Of a stretch of DNA of 46,031 nucleotides, positions 15,106-23,732 are shown piece by piece; the stretch's first letter is position 1, and each line of letters starts with the position of its first letter. Origin of the DNA: Propionivibrio limicola (lineage in GTDB: Bacteria; Pseudomonadota; Gammaproteobacteria; Burkholderiales; Rhodocyclaceae); assembly GCF_009469695.1 (NCBI RefSeq), contig NZ_SSSR01000023.1, forward strand, positions 1 through 46,031, read 5' to 3'. Position numbers and translations under genes: made by a program. The notes beneath the pieces were generated by a model. That model did no database searches. It saw only the letters and a program-made list of their open reading frames with translations, and had not been told where the DNA came from.

Positions 15106-15594
15106 TTAAAGCTGGCGGATTTTTTCCAGTAGCGCCGTCGTCGATTTCTGGTGGATGAACGGAATCGAAACGACTTTGCCGCCCCAGCCGGTGACTTCGC
15201 GGTTGCCGACGATTTTCTCGACCGGCCAATCGCCGCCCTTGACGAGAATGTCCGGCCGACATTCGAGGATGCGTTCGATTGGCGTGTTCTCGTCGAACCA
15301 GGTGACGAGCGAGACGCATTCGACGGCGGCCATCACCGCGAGGCGGTCGGCGAGGCTATTCACCGGTCGGTCGTCGCCCTTGCCGAGTCGTTTGACGGAG
15401 GCATCGGTATTGAGCGCGACGATCATTGACTGGCCAAGGGCGCGTGCCTGTGCGAGCAGGGTGACGTGGCCGCGATGCAGGATGTCGAAGCAGCCGTTGG
15501 TGAAGACGAGCGGGCGCGGTAGTGCCGCGAGGCGGTCGGCAAGATCGCCGGGGGCGACGATCTTGGATTCGAAGGCGGGGGGCGGGAAGTTCAT
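15106..15594 (-). CDS. rfaE2: D-glycero-beta-D-manno-heptose 1-phosphate adenylyltransferase
   Basis: Transfers AMP to heptose 1-phosphate in the ADP-heptose pathway for LPS inner core. The 162-residue protein corresponds to the C-terminal half of the bifunctional E. coli HldE; here the kinase half is a separate gene elsewhere, as in most Betaproteobacteria. The nucleotidyltransferase signature FTNGCFDILHRGH places HxGH at residues 40-43. The lysine-containing motif DILVKGGDWP and the ending STTALLEKIRQL are typical. It lies near diaA, whose family includes the first heptose-pathway enzyme. Confidence 0.93.
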   Translation of the reverse strand: MNFPPPAFESKIVAPGDLADRLAALPRPLVFTNGCFDILHRGHVTLLAQARALGQSMIVALNTDASVKRLGKGDDRPVNSLADRLAVMAAVECVSLVTWFDENTPIERILECRPDILVKGGDWPVEKIVGNREVTGWGGKVVSIPFIHQKSTTALLEKIRQL

Positions 15595-15634
15595 CGTTTC
15601 GTAATTCGGTTCGGAAAGAGGCTCGGCCGGGAGG

Positions 15635-16291
15635 TTATGGCGCTCTCGATTCGACGGGCACCGGCCCCGGCTTTTGGCCGCTCGACTGTGCGACGTCGAG
15701 TTCGCGGGCCTTGGCCGGAGAGATGGTTTCGATCAGATTCACTACCCGTCTGACGCCGGCCGTGGTGCGGGCGACGTTGATGGCCGAATCGGCTTCGGCC
15801 TGCGTCAGCAACCCGAGCAGGAAGGCGGTGCCGGCTTCGGTGACGACCTTAAGGTGTACCGGGTTGAACTTGCCGGAATCGACCGAGCGGCTCTTGATCT
15901 TTGAGGTGATGAACGCGTCGTTGCTGCGGTCGCTGAACGACGATGACGGCCCGACAACCAGTTCGTTGAAAACGCCGTGCACATTCGGAATTTCCGAGAC
16001 GATGCGCTCGGCCTCGGTCTTGATTTCCTCCGAGGCGACTTCACCGGTGATCAGAACCTTGCGGTTGTAGCTTGTAAAGTTGAAATGGCCGCGGTCTCTG
16101 AGTTTTTCGCTGACACGGGTGTCGGCTTTCCATTCGATGGATTCGTCTTCGGTCTGAGTGCCGAGCGAACGCCGATCGAAGGTGGCAAGGACGCCGCTCG
16201 TGACGCCGGCGGCGACCATCGTAACGCAGCCCTGCAGGGCCGGAAGAGCGGTGGCGCCAACAAGCAGCGCGGCAAGCAGGTGTTTTTTCAT
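15635..16291 (-). CDS. dolP: BON-domain outer-membrane lipoprotein (DolP/YraP-like)
   Basis: A periplasmic-facing lipoprotein of 218 residues that in E. coli supports outer-membrane integrity and binds anionic phospholipid. The signal peptide ends in lipobox LQGC, so Cys22 is the lipidated residue. Two BON domains follow at about 50-115 and 125-195, each with the typical glycine-containing beta-hairpin ([24 protein letters not shown]). The gene follows diaA with a 4-base overlap, the same order as yraN-diaA-yraP in E. coli, which supports the assignment. Confidence 0.92.
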   Translation of the reverse strand: MKKHLLAALLVGATALPALQGCVTMVAAGVTSGVLATFDRRSLGTQTEDESIEWKADTRVSEKLRDRGHFNFTSYNRKVLITGEVASEEIKTEAERIVSEIPNVHGVFNELVVGPSSSFSDRSNDAFITSKIKSRSVDSGKFNPVHLKVVTEAGTAFLLGLLTQAEADSAINVARTTAGVRRVVNLIETISPAKARELDVAQSSGQKPGPVPVESRAP

Positions 16292-16881
16292 TCTTCAACT
16301 CCTAATAGCAGGCAATCAATGCCGTCGCACAGGCAGTGAATCGTCAATAGGTGAATTTCCTGGATGCGCGCCGTGCGGTCAGCAGGTACGCAGATATGGA
16401 CATCGCTGTCGCGCAACATTTCGCCGATGGCGCCGCCGCCCTTGCCGGTCAACGCGACGACGCGCAGATCGTTGTCGTGTGCGGCGTGAATGGCTTCGAT
16501 GACGTTTTCCGAGTTGCCGGACGTGGAGATTGCCAACAGGATGTCGCCTGATTGGCCAAGGGCGCGCACCTGCCGTTCGAACGTCAGCGCGTAGCCGTAA
16601 TCGTTGCCGACCGCCGTCAGGATCGAGGAGTCGGTGGTCAGCGCGATGGCGGCGAGGCCGTGCCGCTCCATTTCGAAGCGACCGACGAGTTCGGCCGCGA
16701 AGTGTTGCGCATCGGCCGCCGAGCCGCCGTTGCCGCAGGCGAGAATCTTGCCGTTGCTGACGAGGCTGTGCACCATCAATTCGGTGGCGCCGGCGATCGG
16801 CGCGGCCAGCAGTTCGATGGCGTTGAGCTTGGTTTGGGCGCTGTCGGTGAATTGCTTGCTGATGCGGGAAATGAGATCCAT
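16288..16881 (-). CDS. diaA: SIS-domain protein, DiaA / phosphoheptose isomerase family
   Basis: A 197-residue protein with a single SIS domain. The sugar-phosphate binding loop [20 protein letters not shown] and the second loop [10 protein letters not shown] are intact. By neighbourhood (yraN upstream, dolP downstream) it is DiaA, the tetrameric DnaA-binding initiator-associating factor. By sequence alone it could equally be GmhA, sedoheptulose 7-phosphate isomerase, and rfaE2 nearby makes a heptose role plausible. I used ATG 16881 ([11 protein letters not shown]). A TTG 27 bases upstream would add MFFRPATHD, but the conserved start is MDLISRI. Confidence 0.85.
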   Translation of the reverse strand: MDLISRISKQFTDSAQTKLNAIELLAAPIAGATELMVHSLVSNGKILACGNGGSAADAQHFAAELVGRFEMERHGLAAIALTTDSSILTAVGNDYGYALTFERQVRALGQSGDILLAISTSGNSENVIEAIHAAHDNDLRVVALTGKGGGAIGEMLRDSDVHICVPADRTARIQEIHLLTIHCLCDGIDCLLLGVEE

Positions 16882-16923
16882 GTCGTGGGTCGCGGGGCGG
16901 AAAAACAAGCGGCAAGTCTAACA

Positions 16924-17298
16924 TCAGAGGGCCAGATAGACCTCGAACTCGACGCGTTGCCATGGATCGGTGGCGTCGCGCAGCCCGGAGACGCGCGCTT
17001 CGAGTTTTTCTCCGGCGTCGAGCGCGCGGGCGACGGCCTTGTTCTCGGCGCGCGGCACGTAACCGAGCTTTTCGCCGTTCCACTCGATGCGCACGGCGTG
17101 GCGGTCATGGCGGTTGTCCGGTTCGCGCGTCAGCGTCAGGGCGTCGCCGACGCGGATCGCATCGCGCACGCGCGAAAGGGCGTGGTACTGACTTCCGGCT
17201 AGCGGCGAGCTCTGGATGAGGATCTTGATCGACTCCGCGGAAGCTGGATTCGTGACGAGGAGGGCGAATGCCAGCAGGCTAGTCCGCAGAAAAAGCAT
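16924..17298 (-). CDS. Exported HIRAN-domain protein
   Basis: A 124-residue protein with an N-terminal signal peptide (MLFLRTSLLAFALLV, cleavage after ASA near residue 21). A compact HIRAN domain follows, with LAGSQYHALSRVRDAIRVGD, then REPDNRHDRHAVRIEW and KLGYVPRAENKAVARAL. HIRAN domains are known as DNA-binding modules in eukaryotic helicases, whereas short secreted bacterial versions have no established role. The ATG at 17298 lies inside the end of yraN (20-base overlap), pointing to translational coupling. The longer upstream frame to 17367 lacks a better start and would bury the signal peptide. Confidence 0.8.
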   Translation of the reverse strand: MLFLRTSLLAFALLVTNPASAESIKILIQSSPLAGSQYHALSRVRDAIRVGDALTLTREPDNRHDRHAVRIEWNGEKLGYVPRAENKAVARALDAGEKLEARVSGLRDATDPWQRVEFEVYLAL

Positions 17299-17671
17299 TG
17301 CGCACCCAGTTGATCGATTGGTCGGATGTTCCGTCCAGCAGCACGCAATCAAAACGGCAATCGGCATCGGTTTTTGAGTGGGTGGCCAGATAATGCCGGG
17401 CGGCGAGAATGATGCGGCGCTGCTTGGTTAGTGTGATGCTCGCCGCCGCGCCACCGAAGGCGTTGCTCCGGCGCAGGCGTACTTCGACGAAAACGAGCGC
17501 GGCTCCGTCCTGGCAAATCAGATCGATCTCGCCGCCGCGGCAGCGGTAGTTGCGCGTCAGGATGCGCAAGCCGTGTCTTTGCAGGAAGTGGGCGGCCAGT
17601 TCCTCGCCGGCTTGTCCGCGCTGTTGGGTCGGCGATTGCCGGTTCGGGCTCGTGGTATCGTTGCGCCTCAT
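17279..17671 (-). CDS. yraN: UPF0102 endonuclease-fold protein YraN
   Basis: A 130-residue protein of the UPF0102 family, a small Holliday-junction-resolvase-like nuclease fold of unknown cellular role. The metal-binding pattern is complete: RGGEIDLICQDG, then VFVEVRLRRS, AFGGAAASIT and CRFDCVLL. I chose ATG 17671 (MRRNDTTSPN). An in-frame ATG at 17689 would add six residues and overlap the start codon of the divergent rsmI. It heads the leftward group yraN-HIRAN-diaA-dolP, and the neighbourhood rsmI/yraN/diaA/dolP mirrors the E. coli yraL-yraP region. Confidence 0.92.
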   Translation of the reverse strand: MRRNDTTSPNRQSPTQQRGQAGEELAAHFLQRHGLRILTRNYRCRGGEIDLICQDGAALVFVEVRLRRSNAFGGAAASITLTKQRRIILAARHYLATHSKTDADCRFDCVLLDGTSDQSINWVRNAFSAD

Positions 17672-17687
17672 TGATTGTGTGATCGCC

Positions 17688-18530
17688 ATGACAGAAGAAT
17701 TCCCCGCATTATATGTAGTCCCGACGCCGCTCGGAAATCTGGCCGACATGACGCAGCGCGCCATCGACGTCCTGCGCCAGGTGAAATGGGTGGCGGCTGA
17801 GGATACGCGCCACACCGCGCCGCTGCTCAAGCATTTCGGCTGTTCGGCGCGTCTGCTGCCGGCGCATGAGCACAACGAGGAAGCCGCGGCGCAGCAGGTG
17901 ATCGCCCGGTTGAACGACGGCGAATCGGTGGCGCTCGTTTCCGACGCCGGGACTCCGGCGGTGTCCGACCCCGGCGCGCGGCTGGTGGCGCGGGTGCGCG
18001 AGGCCGGGTTTCGCGTCGTGCCGTTGCCGGGGCCGTGCGCAGTCGTCACGGCGCTTTCGGCATCCGGGCTAGCGGAGCCGCATTTCCTGTTCTACGGTTT
18101 TTTGCCGGCCAGGAACAAACAGCGCGAAGATGCGCTACGCGAGGTGGCGGAGTTGCCTTACGCGCTAGTCTTTTATGAAGCGCCGCATCGCATTCTGGAA
18201 ACGGTCGAATCGCTGGTCAGCGTATTCGGGCCGGAGCGCACGCTGGTGCTGGCGCGCGAACTGACCAAGCTGTTCGAAACGATTCATTCTTGCCCGCTCG
18301 GCGAGGCGCTCCCTTGGTTGAACGCCGATGCCAACCGGCAGCGTGGCGAGTTCGTGTTGCTCGTTTCCGGGGCGCCGGCGGCGGGCGATGACGGCGAGGG
18401 TGAGCGGGTATTGAAACTGCTGCTTGACGAGGGGCTGCCGGTCAAACAGGCCGCCAGGCTGGCGCATGCGATCACCGGCGCGGGCAAGAATGCGATGTAC
18501 GAGCTGGCGCTGGCGTTGAAAGAATCATAG
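17688..18530 (+). CDS. rsmI: 16S rRNA (cytidine-2'-O)-methyltransferase
   Basis: A 280-residue tetrapyrrole-methylase-fold enzyme that 2'-O-methylates C1402 of 16S rRNA using SAM. Signature segments: [16 protein letters not shown] at the N-terminus, [48 protein letters not shown] and [12 protein letters not shown]. The ATG at 17688 lies inside the region where the divergent yraN may also start, so the two share one compact promoter/leader region. The open frame further upstream to 17550 runs through yraN and is not used. Confidence 0.96.
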   Translation: MTEEFPALYVVPTPLGNLADMTQRAIDVLRQVKWVAAEDTRHTAPLLKHFGCSARLLPAHEHNEEAAAQQVIARLNDGESVALVSDAGTPAVSDPGARLVARVREAGFRVVPLPGPCAVVTALSASGLAEPHFLFYGFLPARNKQREDALREVAELPYALVFYEAPHRILETVESLVSVFGPERTLVLARELTKLFETIHSCPLGEALPWLNADANRQRGEFVLLVSGAPAAGDDGEGERVLKLLLDEGLPVKQAARLAHAITGAGKNAMYELALALKES

Positions 18531-18624
18531 CCGTGCCCTTTCGGCAGCGTCGAAGAGGCGCGCCATCATTGTCGTTGCCCGCTTTTCAACTAAAATCCGC
18601 CTATTCGAACGAGAGTATCAAATC

Positions 18625-19659
18625 ATGCAAATTACAATCACCCGGCCCGACGACTGGCACCTGCATCTGCGCGATGGCGACGCGCTGAAGACTGTTCTTC
18701 CCCATTCGGCACGGCAGTTCGCGCGCGCCATCATCATGCCCAACCTGCGCCCGCCCGTGACTACCGTCGCTGCTGCCGCCGAGTATCGGCAGCGCATCCT
18801 GGCGGCGGTGCCGGCCGGGCTGAGTTTCGATCCGCTGATGACGCTTTATCTGACCGATAACACGCCGGCCGACGAAATTCGGCGCGCGGCCGATAGCGGT
18901 TTCGTCAAGGCGGTCAAGCTGTATCCGGCGGGAGCGACGACGAATTCGGACGCCGGGGTAACGGATCTGGCCAAGTGCGATGCCGCTCTGGCCGAGATGG
19001 AAAAAGCCGGCATGCCGCTGCTGGTGCATGGCGAAGTGACCGATCCCGCCATCGATATTTTCGACCGCGAAAACGTTTTTATCGAAAAGGTGATGCAGCC
19101 CCTGCTGGCGCGCCGTCCCGGTCTGCGCGTCGTCTTCGAGCACATCACGACCAAGGATGCCGCCGATTTCGTGTTGTCCGCCGGCGATAACGTGGGGGCG
19201 ACGATCACGGCCCACCATCTGCTGTTCAACCGGAATGCGATTTTTGTCGGCGGTGTGCGCCCGCATTACTACTGCCTGCCGGTGCTGAAGCGCGAGATGC
19301 ACCGCAAGGCGCTGGTTCGTGTGGCGACATCGGGCAACAAGAAATTCTTCCTCGGCACCGATTCGGCGCCGCATGCGCGGCATACCAAGGAGGCGGCCTG
19401 TGGTTGTGCTGGCTGCTACACGGCGTTTTCCGCGCTGGAGCTTTATGCCGAGGCCTTCGAAGCGGCCGGGGCGCTCGATAAGCTGGAGGCGTTTGCCAGC
19501 TTCAACGGGCCGGAGTTCTACCGTCTGCCGCGCAATACCGGAACCGTGACGCTGGAGAGGCAGTCGTGGCCTGTGCCAGATGCCTTTGCGTATGGCGAAG
19601 GGGAGTCGTTGGTGCCGCTGCGTGCAGGCGAGTCTCTTGGCTGGAAAGTGCTTGGCTAA
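18625..19659 (+). CDS. pyrC: Dihydroorotase (class II)
   Basis: Cyclises carbamoyl aspartate to dihydroorotate in pyrimidine synthesis. At 344 residues it has the normal PyrC length. Zinc ligands: HLH at 12-14 in [10 protein letters not shown], the carbamylated lysine Lys98 in AVKLYPAG, the histidine of [12 protein letters not shown], and the catalytic aspartate in [14 protein letters not shown]. The start at 18625 gives the standard [11 protein letters not shown]. Confidence 0.97.
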   Translation: MQITITRPDDWHLHLRDGDALKTVLPHSARQFARAIIMPNLRPPVTTVAAAAEYRQRILAAVPAGLSFDPLMTLYLTDNTPADEIRRAADSGFVKAVKLYPAGATTNSDAGVTDLAKCDAALAEMEKAGMPLLVHGEVTDPAIDIFDRENVFIEKVMQPLLARRPGLRVVFEHITTKDAADFVLSAGDNVGATITAHHLLFNRNAIFVGGVRPHYYCLPVLKREMHRKALVRVATSGNKKFFLGTDSAPHARHTKEAACGCAGCYTAFSALELYAEAFEAAGALDKLEAFASFNGPEFYRLPRNTGTVTLERQSWPVPDAFAYGEGESLVPLRAGESLGWKVLG

Positions 19660-19696
19660 TCCCTGTCTCGATGTCTTTTGCGTTGGGAGGTGTGCT

Positions 19697-20113
19697 GTGT
19701 TCCGAATGAGGCTTTTGCCGTTCCTGCTGCTGCCGTTGCTTGCGGCGTGTTCAGATTTGCGTGCCACCTATGAAATAGAGGGCAGCGCCCACGCGTTGAG
19801 TCTGATCCGGGTCACGGGCATGCCGTGGGAAAGCAAGGCCAAGTATTCGGTAGTGGCGGCGCGCATGCCCGATTGCATGCGGCGTCACCCGATGTCGGAG
19901 GCAGGGCTTCGTGCCAAGGTCGAGGTTTATGCGCCAGGCAACAATGCGTGGATTCTCAAGCAGAATGGTCGCATGTACGCGGTGGAAACCCGGACGTGCG
20001 AGGGCTTTGCCAAGCTTGATGCGATTCCGGAGGGGGGAACCGGACCGCTGCTGGGAGCCTTCCAGATGCAGGGCGAAAAACTGGTTTTCGTCGCCGCCCC
20101 TGAAGTGCCGTAA
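19697..20113 (+). CDS. Small predicted lipoprotein, hypothetical
   Basis: A 138-residue protein with an N-terminal hydrophobic segment and lipobox LAAC (around residue 18), so probably anchored in the envelope. The rest, with paired cysteines in RMPDCMRRHP and TRTCEGF, has no domain I recognise. I chose GTG 19697 because GGGAGG lies 6 bases upstream. The ATG at 19706 is too far from that site but would also keep the lipobox. It follows pyrC by 37 bases and may be co-transcribed with it. Confidence 0.75.
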   Translation: MFRMRLLPFLLLPLLAACSDLRATYEIEGSAHALSLIRVTGMPWESKAKYSVVAARMPDCMRRHPMSEAGLRAKVEVYAPGNNAWILKQNGRMYAVETRTCEGFAKLDAIPEGGTGPLLGAFQMQGEKLVFVAAPEVP

Positions 20114-20235
20114 TCGGCGGAATCGCCTCCCGCGCAGGGAGGGAGTCCAAGTGTCGAGCCGTATCTCGCTGCACGGGGGCCCGATGAGCCGCCGTCAAAC
20201 TGGCAGGGGGTTGACGGCCTGCGTATAATCAAAGC

Positions 20236-20613
20236 GGGAAGTCGGCCAGGCAACCGCCGGGCAAAGGGTGAAAACCCCGAGCCGGGAGGAAAGTCCGGGC
20301 TTCATAGAGCAGGATGCCGGCTAACGGCCGGGCGCTATAAGCCGCAAGGCGAAGGCGACGGAAAGTGCAACAGAGAATAGACCGCCTAAGACCGGGGAAA
20401 CCCGGGACGGTAAGGGTGAAACGGCGAGGTAAGAGCTCACCGCGGACGTGGTGACACGGACGGCACGGCAAACCCCATCCGAAGCAAGGCCAAATAGGGA
20501 AGCGCATGGCGTGGCTCGCGTTGCTTCCGGGTAGGCTGCTTGAGCGTACTGGTAACAGTACGCCTAGAGGAATGGTTGCCCACGACAGAACCCGGCTTAT
20601 CGACCGGCTTCCC
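20236..20613 (+). ncRNA. rnpB: RNase P RNA, bacterial type A
   Basis: The catalytic RNA that trims the 5' leader from tRNA precursors. About 378 nt. The 5' end GGGAAGTCGGCC pairs with the 3' end GACCGGCTTCCC (helix P1). The universal GAGGAAAGTCCGGGC (20285-20299), the ACAGAGAATAGACCGCC region, and AGAACCCGGCTTATC near the 3' end are all present. A perfect TATAAT at 20224-20229 sits just upstream; the TTGACG before it is too close to be its -35. Confidence 0.97.
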
Positions 20614-20636
20614 AATTTCCTTCTTGTTTCATGGCG

Positions 20637-21509
20637 TCAGAGACGGAGCGCAAGTGCGATCGGTACGAAAACGATCGCCATGGCGTTGCCCATCGCTACG
20701 ATTGAAGCGACTTTGTCCGGTTCCTGTTTGTAGCGCTCGGCGAAAATGAAGTTCGAGACGGCCGGCGGCAGGGCGCCGAAGACGAACAAGATATCCTGGT
20801 CGGCACGCGGAATATCGACGAATTCGCAGAAGAGCCACGCCATGATCATGCCGGTGATCGGGGTCAGGATGGCGCCGGTCAGGCCGATGCCCCAAGCGTT
20901 CAGTTTCGCCGAGGAAAGGCGGACGCCGAGCGAGAAGATCATCAGGCCGAGCGAAATGTCGCCGACGATTTTGCAGGCGGTCATGATCGGGGGCCAGACG
21001 GCAAAGCCGGTCAGACTGACCGTGACGCCCAGTGCCGCAGCGATGATGAAGGGCTCTTTTAGAACGGTGGTGAGCGGCGAGCCGCCTTTGATGAGCCACG
21101 GGCTGAGGGCGAATTGCAGCAGGGTGACGATCAGCATCAGCACGATGGCCGCGCCCAGCGCCTGTTCGCCGAAAGTGAGCAGCATCAGCGGCAGCCCCAT
21201 GTTGCCGACGTTGTTGAACATGATTGGTGGGATCAGGGTTTTCGTGTCGTAACCCAGCAGGCGCACGATCGGCCAGGCGATCAGGCCGGAGCCGAAGACG
21301 ATAACGAGGGCGCCCAAAATGCTCGGGATGTTGTCGGCCAGCTCAAAGGATTTTCCGGCCAGTGCCGTGAAAATAAGGGCGGGCAGGAAGACTTCCATGT
21401 TGAGCTTGTTGGCGGCCATCATCTCCGGGCGATGCTTGCGGCCGTAGAGAAAGCCGGCGAGCACGATGATGAAGATCGGGAAAACGATACTGATGATGCG
21501 GAGCAGCAT
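20637..21509 (-). CDS. AEC-family transporter (auxin efflux carrier-like permease)
   Basis: A 290-residue inner-membrane protein with about ten hydrophobic segments in two five-helix halves, typical of the AEC/bile-acid transporter superfamily. FNNVGNMGLPLMLLTFGEQAL is the conserved crossover region of the first half, and FGALPPAVSNFIFAERY the characteristic segment of the second. The substrate is not predictable; bacterial relatives export small carboxylates or amino acids. I used ATG 21509 (MLLRIISIVFPIF), since the upstream extension to 21704 is not membrane-like. Confidence 0.88.
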   Translation of the reverse strand: MLLRIISIVFPIFIIVLAGFLYGRKHRPEMMAANKLNMEVFLPALIFTALAGKSFELADNIPSILGALVIVFGSGLIAWPIVRLLGYDTKTLIPPIMFNNVGNMGLPLMLLTFGEQALGAAIVLMLIVTLLQFALSPWLIKGGSPLTTVLKEPFIIAAALGVTVSLTGFAVWPPIMTACKIVGDISLGLMIFSLGVRLSSAKLNAWGIGLTGAILTPITGMIMAWLFCEFVDIPRADQDILFVFGALPPAVSNFIFAERYKQEPDKVASIVAMGNAMAIVFVPIALALRL

Positions 21510-22055
21510 GGGGCGGTCTCGCAGAAGTTGAGTCTTGAGGACGGCCGTTGTCAGCGCGAATCCGGAGGGGGTATCCGTTGCCTGTGCCAACCGTGCGTGC
21601 CGGGGCGTGTCCAGGAACGCCCGTATTTTATCCGCTTCGTATTGACCTGTTTTGCCGCAGGAAGGCCGCCGCGGAAAAACAGTCTTTCCACTTCGTTGAT
21701 GCACTGTGTTTTCGGTGCTTTTTGCTGCTCTTACGTCAGCTCATTCGGCATGTTCGTGGCGGCAGTGTGGTTTTTTTTATGTCCTTGGTGTTTTTGGGGC
21801 TGTTACGGGCTGGTCATTCGCTTTGATGTCGCATTCGTTACAAACCACTTTAACTTGCGGTTTTTTGCGCCTTGTTTTTTAAGGGAATTTTTTTCTGCAA
21901 GTTTTTGTAAAATCGTTCGTAAGTTGTTGTAGTCATTGGAAAAAATCGTAAATGGGCGCTTGCAAAGCCAAAGTCTTTGTCTTAAAGTGGGGGCCGGTGG
22001 TAAAAAGTGGGAAGCCGAGCGGTTTCTCCGTCAAGAAGAAGAAAGCGGGGCCATT
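21510..22055. other. Regulatory region upstream of the dcw operon
   Basis: No gene. It holds the divergent promoter region for the AEC transporter and the dcw operon. The part at 21760-21950 is strikingly T-rich compared with the surroundings. A TAAAAT at 21908-21913 is a candidate -10 for mraZ, upstream of the MraZ boxes at 21987-22016. Confidence 0.6.
21987..22016 (+). promoter_or_regulatory. MraZ operator: three GTGG boxes with 10-bp spacing
   Basis: GTGGG, GTGGT and GTGGG start at 21987, 21997 and 22007, exactly 10 bases apart. This is the arrangement known for autoregulatory MraZ binding sites. They lie in the mraZ leader 40-70 bases before the start codon. Confidence 0.85.
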
Positions 22056-22505
22056 TTGGTTTTTCAGGGAGCAGCAGCGCTCAATCTCGACGCTAAAGGG
22101 CGGCTTGCCATTCCGGCACGCCACCGGGAGGCGCTCGTGGCTGCTTCCGAGGGGCAGCTGGTGCTGACCGCGCATCCCCATCGCTGTCTTCTTCTCTACC
22201 CGGCCGCCGCCTGGGAGCCCATCCGGGACAAGGTGCTGGCGGCTTCCAGCCTCAATCAGCAGTCGGCGGCCATCAAGCGTCTACTGGTCGGTAACGCACG
22301 CGACGAGTCGCTCGATTCCGCCGGCCGCCTTCTGGTTGCACCCGAGTTGCGCCAGTTCGCGCAGCTTGAAAAACAGGTGTGGCTTGTCGGTCAGGGCTCG
22401 CACTTCGAAATCTGGTCGGATGCCGGCTGGCAAAAACAGCAGGAAATGTTCTTCGGGATGGGAAATGAGATGTTGCCGCCAGGGCTTGAGGATTTGCCGC
22501 TGTGA
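22056..22505 (+). CDS. mraZ: Transcriptional regulator MraZ
   Basis: First gene of the dcw cluster, a 149-residue ring-forming AbrB-like repressor that binds its own promoter. Two DxxxR repeats are visible: [12 protein letters not shown] near residue 12 and [14 protein letters not shown] near residue 87. The open frame extends to 21936, but that would place the operator boxes inside the gene. The TTG at 22056 gives the expected [16 protein letters not shown] start and follows a GCGGGG stretch. A TTG start would keep expression low. It overlaps rsmH by 4 bases. Confidence 0.92.
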   Translation: MVFQGAAALNLDAKGRLAIPARHREALVAASEGQLVLTAHPHRCLLLYPAAAWEPIRDKVLAASSLNQQSAAIKRLLVGNARDESLDSAGRLLVAPELRQFAQLEKQVWLVGQGSHFEIWSDAGWQKQQEMFFGMGNEMLPPGLEDLPL

Positions 22506-23455
22506 GTGCCGTGTCGCCGCATCAGACGGTTCTGCTGACGGAAGCGGTCGAGGCGCTGGAGGTCAAACCCTCCGGCGTTTATGTCGACGGTACTTTCGGT
22601 CGTGGCGGCCACAGCCGCGCCATTCTCGCGCATCTCGGTCCGGAAGGGCGCTTGCTGGCGCTGGATCGCGATCCGCAGGCGATTGCCGTGGCACGCGAGA
22701 TCAACGACCCGCGCCTGCAGGTGCTGCATCGCAGTTTTGCGGAGCTTGGCGAGGCGGTGCGCGAAGCGGGGTTGGCGCACGTGGATGGCGTCCTTCTCGA
22801 CATCGGCGTTTCCTCGCCGCAGATCGATGAAGGTGAAAGAGGGTTCAGTTTTCGCTTCGATGCGCCGCTCGATATGCGCATGGATACGACGCAGGGCGAA
22901 ACGGCTGCCGAATTTTTGGCAAATGCCGATCTTAAAGAAATAACGGAGGTCATCAGAAATTATGGCGAAGAACGGTTTGCTTTCCAGATTGCAAAGAAGA
23001 TTGTGGCTGCTCGGAGCGAGCGGCCTCTTGCAACCACAGGCGAACTCGCCACGCTCGTACGCGAAACCGTGCGGACCCGCGAGCTCGGCCAGGATCCGGC
23101 GACGCGTACCTTTCAAGCTTTACGGATTCACGTCAATCAAGAGCTCGAGCAACTCGCTCTAGTCTTGCCGCAGGCGGTTGATGTGCTGGCGCCGGGCGGG
23201 CGGCTGGTCGTGATCAGCTTCCATTCGCTGGAGGACCGTATCGTCAAGCGCTTCATGCGCGAGCAGGCGAGCGCCGATCGTTTGCCGAAGAATCTTCCCT
23301 TGCGCTCCGTGGATTTGCCGCAGCCGGTATTAAAGCTGATCGGCAAGGCGGTCAAGGCGAGCGAAGCCGAGGTGGCAGGAAATCCGAGGGCGCGCAGCGC
23401 GGTCATGCGTGTCGCGGAAAAGTTTGTCGGCACGAGCGGGCGGAGCAGCGACTGA
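22502..23455 (+). CDS. rsmH: 16S rRNA (cytosine-1402-N4)-methyltransferase
   Basis: A SAM-dependent enzyme methylating N4 of C1402 in 16S rRNA. It acts on the same nucleotide as RsmI, encoded at 17688. The 317-residue protein shows the SAM-binding [30 protein letters not shown] and the C-terminal [14 protein letters not shown]. The start is a GTG overlapping the mraZ stop by 4 bases. The end is followed after one base by the ftsL ATG. Confidence 0.97.
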   Translation: MSAVSPHQTVLLTEAVEALEVKPSGVYVDGTFGRGGHSRAILAHLGPEGRLLALDRDPQAIAVAREINDPRLQVLHRSFAELGEAVREAGLAHVDGVLLDIGVSSPQIDEGERGFSFRFDAPLDMRMDTTQGETAAEFLANADLKEITEVIRNYGEERFAFQIAKKIVAARSERPLATTGELATLVRETVRTRELGQDPATRTFQALRIHVNQELEQLALVLPQAVDVLAPGGRLVVISFHSLEDRIVKRFMREQASADRLPKNLPLRSVDLPQPVLKLIGKAVKASEAEVAGNPRARSAVMRVAEKFVGTSGRSSD

Positions 23456-23456
23456 A

Positions 23457-23732
23457 ATGCTGCGCTTCAATATCGTCCTGTTGCTGGCGCTCATGCTGTG
23501 TGCGTTGGGTTTGGTCAGTTCCCAGCACCGGGCGCGCAAGCTTTTTCAGGCGCTGGAGCATGAGCAGGAGCGTGCCAGGCAACTCGATGTCGAGTACGGC
23601 CAGTTGCAGCTCGAGTTGTCGACGTGGGCGACGTCGCCCCGTATCGAAAAAATCGCACGCGAGAAATTGAAGATGCGCACACCGGAGGCGGCGAAAGTCC
23701 TCTCCGCCACCGCCGGGGGGGCGGTGCGATGA
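23457..23732 (+). CDS. ftsL: Cell division protein FtsL
   Basis: A 91-residue bitopic membrane protein of the divisome that pairs with FtsB through a coiled coil and activates FtsWI. One membrane helix spans about residues 5-20. A charged coiled-coil region follows (RARKLFQALEHEQERARQLD), then RIEKIAREKLKMRTPE, the usual C-terminal motif. It starts one base after the rsmH stop and overlaps ftsI in an ATGA junction. Confidence 0.93.
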   Translation: MLRFNIVLLLALMLCALGLVSSQHRARKLFQALEHEQERARQLDVEYGQLQLELSTWATSPRIEKIAREKLKMRTPEAAKVLSATAGGAVR

